Positions 43,362 to 51,234 of a stretch of DNA of 64,000 nucleotides are shown here, piece by piece. The position numbers were made by a program, and so were the translations under genes. This DNA is from Desulfosporosinus meridiei DSM 13257. GTDB taxonomy: Bacteria > Bacillota > Desulfitobacteriia > Desulfitobacteriales > Desulfitobacteriaceae. The notes below the pieces were generated by a model. That model searched no databases, was not told the DNA's origin, and saw only the letters and a list, made by a program, of their open reading frames with translations. Numbering within the stretch: the first letter of the stretch is position 1; each line of letters opens with the position of its first letter. The stretch is taken from contig NC_018515.1 in assembly GCF_000231385.2 (NCBI RefSeq), positions 1,076,001-1,140,000 on the forward strand, written 5' to 3'.

Positions 43362-44132
43362 ATGAGCCAAGAGAAAGAGGATGGAGAACGCCTTCAAAAA
43401 GTAATTGCTAAAGCAGGCATTGCATCTCGCCGACATGCAGAACAGCTTATTCTTGAAGGTAGAGTAAAAGTAAATGGGGCAAAGATTTCTGTTTTAGGAT
43501 ATAAAGTTGGGATGGATGATTCCGTTGAAGTTGATGGAAGGCCTATCAAACATACAGAAAAGCTGGACTATTATCTTCTCAACAAACCAGTTGGTGTAAT
43601 TACTAGTGCTCAAGATCCCCAAGGTCGCCCTACGGTTATTGATTTATTAAAAGAAGTTCCGGCGCGAGTATATCCGGTTGGCAGATTGGACTACGATACC
43701 TCCGGAGCATTACTGCTTACTAATGATGGAGAGTTGGCACATCGTCTGATGCATCCTTCCTATGGAGTAGAGAAAACCTATCGCGTTTGGATTAAAGGCC
43801 CAATGGGGATTAATGCCATAGAAAGCCTTAGACAAGGTGTTTTACTTGAAGATGGAAACACCGCACCTGCTAAAGTCCAGCGAGTATGCGGTGTTTCGAA
43901 GAGAAGCAACGAAGAGCTTAGACCTAATCATATTGAAATTTTAGAAGTGACAATTCATGAAGGGCGAAATCGTCAAATTCGTCGTATGTTTTCCGCTGTT
44001 GGTTATCCGGTCTTTAAATTGGAGAGGATTCGATTTGGATCTCTCAGTCAGGGAAACACTCTTCCTCCGGGTGCGTACAGAGCTCTAACAAAAGAGGAAA
44101 TCAAAGAATTGCGATCTCAAGTAGGATTATGA
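43362..44132 (+). CDS. rluB: 23S rRNA pseudouridine synthase, RluB/RsuA family
   Basis: The 256-residue protein has an S4 domain (about residues 10-60: RLQKVIAKAGIASRRHAEQL) and a pseudouridine synthase domain with the catalytic Asp in GRLDYDTSGALLLTNDG. HEGRNRQIRRMF lies near 200. In Firmicutes the gene typically follows spmAB, as here, with the sugar-transferase pair inserted. Its end overlaps the convergent downstream gene by 6 nt. Confidence 0.92.
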   Translation: MSQEKEDGERLQKVIAKAGIASRRHAEQLILEGRVKVNGAKISVLGYKVGMDDSVEVDGRPIKHTEKLDYYLLNKPVGVITSAQDPQGRPTVIDLLKEVPARVYPVGRLDYDTSGALLLTNDGELAHRLMHPSYGVEKTYRVWIKGPMGINAIESLRQGVLLEDGNTAPAKVQRVCGVSKRSNEELRPNHIEILEVTIHEGRNRQIRRMFSAVGYPVFKLERIRFGSLSQGNTLPPGAYRALTKEEIKELRSQVGL

Positions 44133-44639
44133 TTTAGGGTAGACAGGATGATCAAGCTCCTTATTCCATTTTTCTATATCCCTACCGCCATAAGACTGTA
44201 AGGTGTTCGCAACAGCATTGATTTTTTCGTGCTCTGTTTGGATTAGAACCAACCAATGTCCGGTACGAACTTCATTCTCGTAATGTCGTGCCCGTATTTC
44301 CGAAAGTCCGTAGCTTAAAAGGACTTCTGCTAGTCCACGGCTGGGAGGTTGATGCATAAGCTCGCTGGCCAGTGGCCCTGCTACAATTACCTCCCCTAAA
44401 TTTGGAACAAAAAACGGTGGTGCTTGGACAAGCCAGGTGTGATATTTGTCGTGATTGGTTTCACTCGGGTAATAGGCCAACTCGTTGGCGATTTCTTCAC
44501 GGTATTGACCTTGATGGAAGTATTCACTGCGGATTACGACTGATACTTTAGAATTTGCTAAGGATTCCCCTTGTATTTCTTCGATAGCTTCTTTAGTTTG
44601 TTGTTGTCCCTTGAAAATTGCAATTGCAGTTTTAAGCAT
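44127..44639 (-). CDS. Uncharacterised protein with GsiB/general-stress 17M-like N-terminus
   Basis: The 170-residue soluble protein begins MLKTAIAIFKGQQQTKEAIEEIQ, resembling the N-terminal ferredoxin-like half of general stress protein 17M-type proteins. It has no membrane segment. A region VIVAGPLASELM and a second similar fold, VRTGHWLVLIQTEHEKINAV, follow. That looks like a duplicated small alpha/beta domain. Start ATG 44639 lies behind CAAGGAGG. The function is unknown. Confidence 0.6.
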   Translation of the reverse strand: MLKTAIAIFKGQQQTKEAIEEIQGESLANSKVSVVIRSEYFHQGQYREEIANELAYYPSETNHDKYHTWLVQAPPFFVPNLGEVIVAGPLASELMHQPPSRGLAEVLLSYGLSEIRARHYENEVRTGHWLVLIQTEHEKINAVANTLQSYGGRDIEKWNKELDHPVYPKS

Positions 44640-44782
44640 GTAATTTTATCCTCCTTGTAACTATACTATCTGTTGAAGTTTTCTTAGTATGTCCATAAAT
44701 TCTACGCCTAAAGCAAGGCCTGCAGGATAAAATTAAACCCATGGAGAATATTTTATAGGATTCATTTAAATATTGGGGTTTG

Positions 44783-45313
44783 GTGAAAAAGCTGGGCCTC
44801 AAATTTAAGTTGAACGATTATGATGGGGAACGGAGAGAACCAGTGATGAAGATTCGGATTGGAGATGAACTCCTAACAGAACACATTCGCGTACGGATTC
44901 GAGTGGATTTTCGCGGTGAATCGAAAACTGGGCGCTTTTTCTTTGGAGGAAAGAGCAAGGAATTAGTGGCTGAAACGATGCGCGAGCAACAGGTAGCCTT
45001 ATTGCGCAATGTTCCACTACAAGGAATCATCATCGAAGATATCGATCTAAGTTTAGATATCTATACCGTCGCTGAAGAAAATGGACGCCGTCATCACGAC
45101 GAAGTTGCCTATGCACCAATTATTTTAACCTTACGGGTTGAAAATATTGACGACTTGCTTCCCTTTCTAGTTAAACCAGAATTCCGCAAGATTGAATTCT
45201 TAAGCCCTGAAAATATTTCTTTACACCGGCTAGATATGGAGAGATTACTATTTCGGCTTAGTCAGTCCTTTCAACAAGAGTTGAGATTGCTTGAACAAAA
45301 GTATTCCCGTTGA
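44783..45313 (+). CDS. Uncharacterised soluble protein
   Basis: No family is recognised. The product (about 176 residues from GTG 44783) is rich in Arg and Glu, without signal or membrane segments. A beta-rich central part (IRVRIRVDFRGESKTGRFFFGG and onwards) precedes a helical C-terminus with REL-rich heptads (about 145-176). ATG 44846 behind GGAGAGAA is a good alternative start and would remove 21 residues. It lies 64 nt before lytS with no terminator between, so they may share a transcript. Confidence 0.55.
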   Translation: MKKLGLKFKLNDYDGERREPVMKIRIGDELLTEHIRVRIRVDFRGESKTGRFFFGGKSKELVAETMREQQVALLRNVPLQGIIIEDIDLSLDIYTVAEENGRRHHDEVAYAPIILTLRVENIDDLLPFLVKPEFRKIEFLSPENISLHRLDMERLLFRLSQSFQQELRLLEQKYSR

Positions 45314-45376
45314 ATAGTATCGAATTAGTAAAAGTTAAATGATTTTCTCTTTGGCTACGAAAATGAGGGTGAATCT

Positions 45377-47077
45377 ATGGATTTAATAAAGATATTAGCT
45401 GAAAGGCTCAGTATTATTGTGACCATAGCGTTACTAATGACGAAGAGTCAGGTCTTTCGCCGATATTTGAATTCTCAACTAAACAAGCGTCAGACGTTAA
45501 CCTTAATGCTGATTTTTGGCGTATTCTCCATGGCAGGAACCTATTCGGGAGTTTCTATTAATGGTGCTAATGCGGCTAATACGAGTGCTATCGGAACGGT
45601 AAGTGCAGGTATGCTTGGCGGGCCGCTGGTTGGTTTAGTAGTTGGCGCAATTACAGGCTTGCACTTTTACATATTCTATGGAGGGTTTACTGGTTTAGCT
45701 TGTGCAATATCTCCAATATTGCAGGGTTTGCTGGGAGGGCTCATTTATTGGCTGGCAAGGGATAAAAACGATGATTGGAAGGTCGGCGTGGGGCTGGGAA
45801 TAATAGCCCAAATAATGGAGATGGCTATTATTCTTATAATTGCCCGTCCTTTTGAGGAAGCATGGAACCTAATCATGGTCATTGCTATGCCAATGGTTCT
45901 ATTCAATGGGCTTGGAGTGGGTCTTTTTTTATATATTATTAAGACAGTTTATCATGAGGAAGAACAGATTGCCGCCCTACAAGCCCAGAATGTCTTGCAA
46001 ATAGCTGATATAACTTTGCCTTATTTTCGAAAGGGTTTAAATTTAGAAAGTGCTCAAAAAGCTGCTGAAATTATTCAAAAAATTTCCAAGGTGGCAGCGG
46101 TGGCAATAACCAATAAGCAGCAAATAATCGCTTATGTCGGTTTAGGATCGGATCACCATTTTATAGGACAACCATTTATGACAGAGGCAGGGCATAAAGC
46201 CTTACGGGATGGTAAATCTATCCAGATTTCTGAAGTTGAAACTGAGTGCAAGTATCCAAATTGTCCTTTACGCTCAGCTATTGCTGTCCCTCTGCGCCCT
46301 GGTGAAAAGACAATCGGAGCTTTAATTTTATATCGTGCTCGGCGAGGGAAATCAATTATCGACGTAACTTTAGCAGAGGGACTGGGGAAACTTTTTTCCA
46401 CTCAACTTGAGTTAGCCGATCTTGAACACCAGAAAGAGTTAAGCGTTGCATCTGAAATACGAGCACTTCAAGCTCAAATCCAGCCTCATTTCCTATTTAA
46501 TACCTTAAATACTGTAGTAAGTTTAATCAGGAGTCAGCCGGAAAAAGCGCGGGAGGTTCTTATTTTTTTGGGTGAATTCTTACGCCGCAATATGCGTCAA
46601 GGGGTTTCATTCCACACTGTACGGGAAGAATGTAAACATGTCGAAGCCTATATGGCTATCGAAGAGGCTAGATTTTCCAACAAGTTAAAGGTAGATATGA
46701 ACATTGAGACAGGAACTGAGAATATTATATTGCCACCGCTAGTCTTGCAGCCACTGGTTGAAAATGCAGTTAGACACGGACTGTTACCTAAGGATAGCGG
46801 GGGTACAGTTTCAATCCATGTCCACAAAGATGGTGATAGCATACAAATTATAGTTCGAGATGATGGAATAGGCATATCTAGTTTTAAGCTGCGCGACATT
46901 TTTGAAGGAGTTGAAGAGGAAGATGCTGAGATAGGAATCGGTCTAAAGAACGTACATCGACGTTTATTAAGACTATACGGACAGGGACTACTGATTGAAA
47001 GTATCCTTGGTGTGGGAACGATTATTTCCTTTCGAGTACCCATTTCAAGAAGTGTACTTAGAGGAGTGACATTATGA
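45377..47077 (+). CDS. LytS family sensor histidine kinase
   Basis: The 566-residue protein has a 5TM-5TMR_LYT membrane sensor domain (about residues 5-195, with the family signature GTYSGVSINGANAANTSAIG), then a GAF domain (about 215-340) and a His_kinase region. The phospho-acceptor is His in IQPHFLFNTLNT. A HATPase domain follows with LVENAVRHGL and GIGLKNVHRRL. It overlaps the response regulator start (ATGA). In Bacillus the LytST system controls pyruvate uptake. Lying beside lactate permeases, this one may respond to lactate or pyruvate, which is an inference. Confidence 0.9.
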   Translation: MDLIKILAERLSIIVTIALLMTKSQVFRRYLNSQLNKRQTLTLMLIFGVFSMAGTYSGVSINGANAANTSAIGTVSAGMLGGPLVGLVVGAITGLHFYIFYGGFTGLACAISPILQGLLGGLIYWLARDKNDDWKVGVGLGIIAQIMEMAIILIIARPFEEAWNLIMVIAMPMVLFNGLGVGLFLYIIKTVYHEEEQIAALQAQNVLQIADITLPYFRKGLNLESAQKAAEIIQKISKVAAVAITNKQQIIAYVGLGSDHHFIGQPFMTEAGHKALRDGKSIQISEVETECKYPNCPLRSAIAVPLRPGEKTIGALILYRARRGKSIIDVTLAEGLGKLFSTQLELADLEHQKELSVASEIRALQAQIQPHFLFNTLNTVVSLIRSQPEKAREVLIFLGEFLRRNMRQGVSFHTVREECKHVEAYMAIEEARFSNKLKVDMNIETGTENIILPPLVLQPLVENAVRHGLLPKDSGGTVSIHVHKDGDSIQIIVRDDGIGISSFKLRDIFEGVEEEDAEIGIGLKNVHRRLLRLYGQGLLIESILGVGTIISFRVPISRSVLRGVTL

Positions 47078-47835
47078 TCAAAATAGTATTAGTAGACGAT
47101 GAACAACCGGCGCGTGAAGAACTAAGATTTTTGTTGGAGAAAAATTCTGAAATGGAAATCATCGGTGAGTTTTCAAGTGGAGTGCAGACTATTGAAGGAA
47201 TTCCCAACCTGCAACCGGAGGTTATCTTTATGGATGTCCATCTGCAAGATATGGATGGTATTGATGTTGTTCGAGCTCTTCAACAGTTGGATATGCGGGC
47301 ATCCGTTGTTTTTGCTACTGCTTATGATGTTCATGCTATACGCGCTTTTGAACTTAATGCCGTGGATTATATTCTTAAACCCTTTTCTCAGGAACGTTTG
47401 AAAGTTACAATTGATCGTATCCAACAACGTATACAGTCACATGACCAGGAATTGACGCAAAAAATATCACGTTTAATTCAAGAAATAGGGGTTAAACAAC
47501 GACCGCGCAAACTTGCAGCTACCTCTAAGGGACGAGTTGTCTTGATTGACCCGCAGGAATTGCTTTATGTAGTCGCTGAAGGTCGCTATGCCAGTTTGGT
47601 AACTGAACACAAAATGTGGCCCACGACGTTCAGTTTGCACGAAATTGAAGAGAGACTGGATCCTGCCCAGTTCTTGCAAACTCACAGAGCTTACATTGTT
47701 AACCTAGATCGTATTAAAGAAGTAATTCCTTGGTTTAACTCAACCTATAAGATTATTATCGATGGCGAGAAAGCAACTGAAATTCCGGTTAGTCGAACTT
47801 ATATCAAAAAACTAAAAGAACGGCTTGATGTTTGA
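47074..47835 (+). CDS. LytTR-type response regulator
   Basis: The 253-residue protein has a receiver domain with acidic VLVDDEQ near residue 5, phospho-acceptor Asp in VIFMDVHLQDMDG near 54, and Lys in ILKPFSQ near 105. A LytTR DNA-binding domain (about 147-250) includes LLYVVAEGRYASLVT and QTHRAYIVNLDRIKEV. It is coupled to the LytS kinase by a four-base overlap. LytTR proteins bind pairs of direct repeats. No such pair was identified with confidence here. Confidence 0.92.
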   Translation: MIKIVLVDDEQPAREELRFLLEKNSEMEIIGEFSSGVQTIEGIPNLQPEVIFMDVHLQDMDGIDVVRALQQLDMRASVVFATAYDVHAIRAFELNAVDYILKPFSQERLKVTIDRIQQRIQSHDQELTQKISRLIQEIGVKQRPRKLAATSKGRVVLIDPQELLYVVAEGRYASLVTEHKMWPTTFSLHEIEERLDPAQFLQTHRAYIVNLDRIKEVIPWFNSTYKIIIDGEKATEIPVSRTYIKKLKERLDV

Positions 47836-47862
47836 GTGTTCAAAGAAGAACACTTTTTTTTT
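47836..47862 (+). terminator. Terminator after lytR
   Basis: GTGTTC and GAACAC flank a six-base loop and are followed by nine T. Confidence 0.85.
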
Positions 47863-47985
47863 GTGTAATATAATGAATATGCAAAACATTACGTAAATTC
47901 ATAATCTCATGTCAAATTTTATGTGTTTGGTGCAAATAATCTAGAGAATTTTCGCACAATATTATATTCTTTGTTTATTACTTAA

Positions 47986-48159
47986 ATGGTCGGGTTCAAT
48001 GGTCTGATGACCATCCATTCTCTTCCAGCATTGACGGCAGCTATAGCTGGGAAGTCGAGTCCGACCATCAAAGGAACAGCAGCTGCAGCAGGAGTACCGA
48101 CCTGCTGCGGCAACATACAACAAATCAAGTGAATCAGGTCAAGACCTGCTTCACTTTTT
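47986..48159 (+). ncRNA. Riboswitch-like structured RNA with intrinsic terminator
   Basis: An outer stem ATGGTCGG (47986-47993)/CCGACCAT (48061-48068) encloses hairpin ATGGTC-TGAT-GACCAT (47999-48014). It also encloses a second hairpin, CTTCCAGC/GCTGGGAAG (48022-48054), giving a three-way junction. A third hairpin, GCAGCAGG/CCTGCTGC (48085-48108), follows. The last is a terminator: GTGAATCAGGTC against GACCTGCTTCAC, then TTTTT (48127-48159). A 48-codon frame (47986-48132) also fits but has no ribosome-binding site. TGGTC/GACCA half-sites could instead be operators for the neighbouring GntR proteins. No known riboswitch class was recognised. No gene was seen in 48160-48339. Confidence 0.6.
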
Positions 48160-48339
48160 ATCTAAGAATAAAGAGTCGGGAAGGATTGCCTGGGATACCG
48201 ATCGGTTCATGAAGGAACTTGTTATTTGCTGGATTTAATACAGCGTTTTACTCTTTAAAACAAAGAAGTAGTAACGGCCTTCGGCTTAAAACCAAGGAGT
48301 TTATTTTGATACAACCCGATATGCGAGGAGAGAAATAGG

Positions 48340-49059
48340 GTGATACTTAAACCCATCAAAACCCCAAAAGTTTATGAACAGATTGTTGATCAGATCAGCC
48401 AACAAATTGCCCAAAGTCATCTAAAACCAGGAGATCGCCTGCCTTCAGAAAGGGAATTAGTAGAGCGGTTTAAGGTAAGCCGTGCCTCAATAAGAGAAGC
48501 TCTTAGTGCTCTTGTGATGATGGGACTGGTAGAAGTACGTTCTGGGGAAGGAACTTATATCAGGCGAGTAAATGCAGAATCCGTAGTAACCCCTTTAGCA
48601 TGGATGTTGGTGATCGAAAAGAATACAGATTTGGAACTTTATGAGGCACGAAAAATTATAGAGGTACAGACTGCCGGTTTGGCGGCAGAGAGAGCAAATA
48701 TTGATGATTTGAAGGACATGTCCGAAGCGTTGGAAATTATGCGAAAAGATTTAAAATTGCATCAGTTGAGCGAAGAAGCAGATCATAACTTTCATTATGC
48801 AATTGCCAAATCAGCCCATAATAAAATTCTCTTTCGTTTGATGACTACTCTTTCAGATACTCTTAAAAAGAGCTTAAAAAGCAATCGAAGTAAGATTTTT
48901 GAACATGAAGATTCTCCTCTGAAGTTATTAAATGAGCATTTTAACATATATGAGGCTATAAAGAATCGTGACGTTGAAAGTGCTCAAAAACTGATGTTGG
49001 ATCATCTACTAGGGGTAGAGAATAATCTTAGAAAATACATAGTCAATGACAGCAAATAA
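48340..49059 (+). CDS. GntR/FadR-subfamily regulator, LldR-like (copy 1)
   Basis: The 239-residue protein has an N-terminal winged helix (about residues 1-75: KPGDRLPSERELVERFKVSRASIREALSAL across two stretches) and a C-terminal FCD ligand domain. Metal/ligand His lie in EEADHNFHYAIAKSAHNKILF. It precedes the lactate permeases and is closely similar to the protein at 55882 along its whole length. The likely ligand is lactate or glycolate and the likely targets are the adjoining genes; both are inferred from position. GTG 48340 follows GCGAGGAGAG. Confidence 0.88.
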   Translation: MILKPIKTPKVYEQIVDQISQQIAQSHLKPGDRLPSERELVERFKVSRASIREALSALVMMGLVEVRSGEGTYIRRVNAESVVTPLAWMLVIEKNTDLELYEARKIIEVQTAGLAAERANIDDLKDMSEALEIMRKDLKLHQLSEEADHNFHYAIAKSAHNKILFRLMTTLSDTLKKSLKSNRSKIFEHEDSPLKLLNEHFNIYEAIKNRDVESAQKLMLDHLLGVENNLRKYIVNDSK

Positions 49060-49100
49060 GGAGTCAACAACATTAAAAAAATTTTACAATAACCAAAAGT

Positions 49101-49134
49101 AATTCCTGGTATAAATTCACAATACCTAGGAATT
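49101..49134. promoter_or_regulatory. Inverted repeat upstream of the first lactate permease
   Basis: AATTCCTGGTAT (49101-49112) and ATACCTAGGAATT (49122-49134) are inverted repeats with one unpaired base and a 9-nt centre. It could be an operator or a weak hairpin. No factor is assignable. Confidence 0.45.
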
Positions 49135-49170
49135 TAAGTAGGTCTATGGGTAATTTGTAAGGAGGAATGC

Positions 49171-49212
49171 TTGGAAAAGACTCAGTTTACTCGGACTTGT
49201 AACTCTCATTAA
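49171..49212 (+). CDS. Possible 13-residue leader peptide before lctP
   Basis: AAGGAGG at 49159-49165 is a perfect ribosome-binding site five bases before TTG 49171, which opens a 13-codon frame (MEKTQFTRTCNSH) ending at TAA 49210-49212. The permease has its own site at 49231. The frame may be a leader peptide or chance; there is no pause-codon run or attenuator beside it. Confidence 0.3.
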   Translation: MEKTQFTRTCNSH

Positions 49213-49243
49213 GCACGTCATATTTTGGAAGGAGGATTTATCA

Positions 49244-50977
49244 TTGACCTATCTACAGAATTATAACCCGACAGGTAACTTTTGGTTCTCTGTATTCTTA
49301 GCAGCTGTACCTATTCTGACTTTACTCTACTTTTTAGCCCTCCACCCTCATAAAGCTAAAAACGGTGAAAGAATCTTAGGAATTTATGCCCCCTATGCAG
49401 CTGCTATTGCAGTTGTTGTTACTTTTTTCATATGTGTTTTTGTTATGAAAATGCCTGCCACCTCAACTGCCGCGGCCTTTGGGTATGGTGTGATAAGCGG
49501 ATTGTTCCCTATTGGCTGGATTGTTTTCGGGGCAATTTTCTTATACACAATGACAGTTGTTACCGGTAGGTTCGAAATAGTTAAAGACTCAATTGCCGGA
49601 ATCACGCCGGATCGACGTTTACAGGCCCTGCTCGTTTCCTTTAGCTTCGGTGCCTTTATCGAAGGGGCTTCGGGTTTTGGTACTCCCGTAGCAGTGGCTG
49701 GTGCTATCATGGTTGGTTTAGGTTTCCGCCCCTTGACAGCTGCAGTTGTCTGCTTGATTGCCAATACAGCACCGGTTGCGTGGGGAGCTATCGGAACACC
49801 AGTACTCACTCTTGCAAAAGTCACTGGTATCCCGGACGGCATGATTACTATGATGGCAGGCAGACAATTACCGTTTTTCTCAATCCTCATTCCCTTCTGG
49901 TTAGTCGCAACACTGGTAATAATGGAAAAAGGCAAACTTAAGGAAGTCTTTGAAGTATGGCCTGCAATTCTCGTTACTGGAGCTTCCTTTGCTGTTACCC
50001 AGTTCATGATGGCCGAGGCTGGAATGACGATGCTTGTAGATATCGGATCGGGAATTATGAGTATTGTTATCACCTCAATCTTCTTGAAAATATGGAAACC
50101 TAAAAATGTTATTACCAATGAAATGGCTTATGCAAAACTAGAGGGAAGAGATCCAGGCAAACCGAAAGTTATCCCAAAACATCCTCTACCCGTTCTTCTT
50201 CAGGCTTGGATGCCTTGGGTATTCTTGGCTATCTTTGTAGCCATGTGGGGTGTCCCCAGTATCAAGGCTTGGTTGACCTCTCTCTTTAATCCTAGTTTTA
50301 ACATTCCCTATCTTCATGGCTTAGTGTTTAAAACAGCACCGGTAACTGCTGGAGCTGTGGCAAAAACCGGAGAGGCTGCTGTATTTAGCTTCAATATATT
50401 TACAATGGCAGGAACAGGGATTCTAATCGCAGCGTTTATTACCGGAATCTTATTCCTCAGAGTCACTGCAGCTCAGTGGAAAGAAATTCTTGTTACGACA
50501 ATTGTCCGTTTGAAAATTCCTCTTTCTGTTATCTCTTTAGTTATTGGCTTAAGTTACATGACAAAATATGCAGGAACTGACGTTATCCTTGCTTTAGCCT
50601 TTGCGAAAACAGGGACATTCTATCCCTTCTTTGCTGTTATGATTGGATGGCTGGGGGTTTTCCTTACCGGTAGTGACACAGCGTCAAACTCGCTCTTCGG
50701 TAACCTTCAGTTAGTAACCGCTCAGCAGTTGCATCTTGATCCTCTCCTCATGGTTACTGCTAACAGTACAGGTGGAGTTATGGGTAAAATGATCGATGCT
50801 CAGAGTATTACGGTTGCGACGGCTGCTTGCTATGCTGACGCTGACGAGGGGGTCAGAAATATCGGAGTTATTTTCCGGAAAGTATTCTGGCACAGCGTTG
50901 TGTTAGCAATGTTAATGGGTGTTTTAGTGTGGCTGCAAGCCTACGTATTCACCTGGATGATCCCAGTAATGAAATAA
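49244..50977 (+). CDS. lctP: L-lactate permease (LctP family), copy 1
   Basis: The 577-residue protein has 12 or more membrane helices and the LctP signature regions FSFGAFIEGASGFGTPVAVAG (over two adjoining stretches, near residue 135), TAPVAWGAIGTPVLT near 180, and WLGVFLTGSDTASNSLFGNLQ near 470. It imports lactate (or glycolate) with protons. TTG 49244 lies behind GGAAGGAGGA. Hydrophobic antisense frames across it are shadows. Two hairpin terminators follow, so it can be expressed apart from the second permease. Confidence 0.93.
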   Translation: MTYLQNYNPTGNFWFSVFLAAVPILTLLYFLALHPHKAKNGERILGIYAPYAAAIAVVVTFFICVFVMKMPATSTAAAFGYGVISGLFPIGWIVFGAIFLYTMTVVTGRFEIVKDSIAGITPDRRLQALLVSFSFGAFIEGASGFGTPVAVAGAIMVGLGFRPLTAAVVCLIANTAPVAWGAIGTPVLTLAKVTGIPDGMITMMAGRQLPFFSILIPFWLVATLVIMEKGKLKEVFEVWPAILVTGASFAVTQFMMAEAGMTMLVDIGSGIMSIVITSIFLKIWKPKNVITNEMAYAKLEGRDPGKPKVIPKHPLPVLLQAWMPWVFLAIFVAMWGVPSIKAWLTSLFNPSFNIPYLHGLVFKTAPVTAGAVAKTGEAAVFSFNIFTMAGTGILIAAFITGILFLRVTAAQWKEILVTTIVRLKIPLSVISLVIGLSYMTKYAGTDVILALAFAKTGTFYPFFAVMIGWLGVFLTGSDTASNSLFGNLQLVTAQQLHLDPLLMVTANSTGGVMGKMIDAQSITVATAACYADADEGVRNIGVIFRKVFWHSVVLAMLMGVLVWLQAYVFTWMIPVMK

Positions 50978-50985
50978 AAAAATCC

Positions 50986-51021
50986 AACAGGGCTGGCCTA
51001 TTTATTTAGGTCATCCCTGTT
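50986..51021 (+). terminator. Hairpin just after the first permease
   Basis: AACAGGG and CCCTGTT arms with an inner TGGCCTA/TAGGTCA stem make a nearly continuous stem. The T-run after it is short. Confidence 0.65.
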
Positions 51022-51078
51022 AATTTAGTGTAAGTAAAGTATTGATATAACCAACTGGAATAGATGAGATTGCAGCAT

Positions 51079-51127
51079 TAAAAATTAAAAAGCTGAGGCT
51101 TAGCCCTCAGCTTTTTAATTTTTAATT
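51079..51127 (+). terminator. Strong terminator between the two permeases
   Basis: AAATTAAAAAGCTGAGG pairs with CCTCAGCTTTTTAATTT around a six-base loop, followed by more T. It is symmetric and could act on both strands. Confidence 0.88.
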
Positions 51128-51234
51128 TTAATTAACAAAAAATGAATATTTAAACTGAGAAGCGTAAACAATTCCATAATAGTTGGCATTTCGAACACAG
51201 CGAGTCAAAACAAAATGAAAGGTGGAAGTTATAA

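Noticed and set aside
48003-48054. CTGATGA followed by a stem and GAAG, resembling a hammerhead ribozyme core
   Set aside because: The invariant GAAA is not present, stem II does not start at the required base, and CTGATGA is itself part of a perfect hairpin.
49393-50118. Long antisense open frame (241 codons) across lctP
   Set aside because: It is a shadow of a hydrophobic coding sequence. It has a repetitive Thr/Ile/Ala/Pro composition, no ribosome-binding site and no domain.
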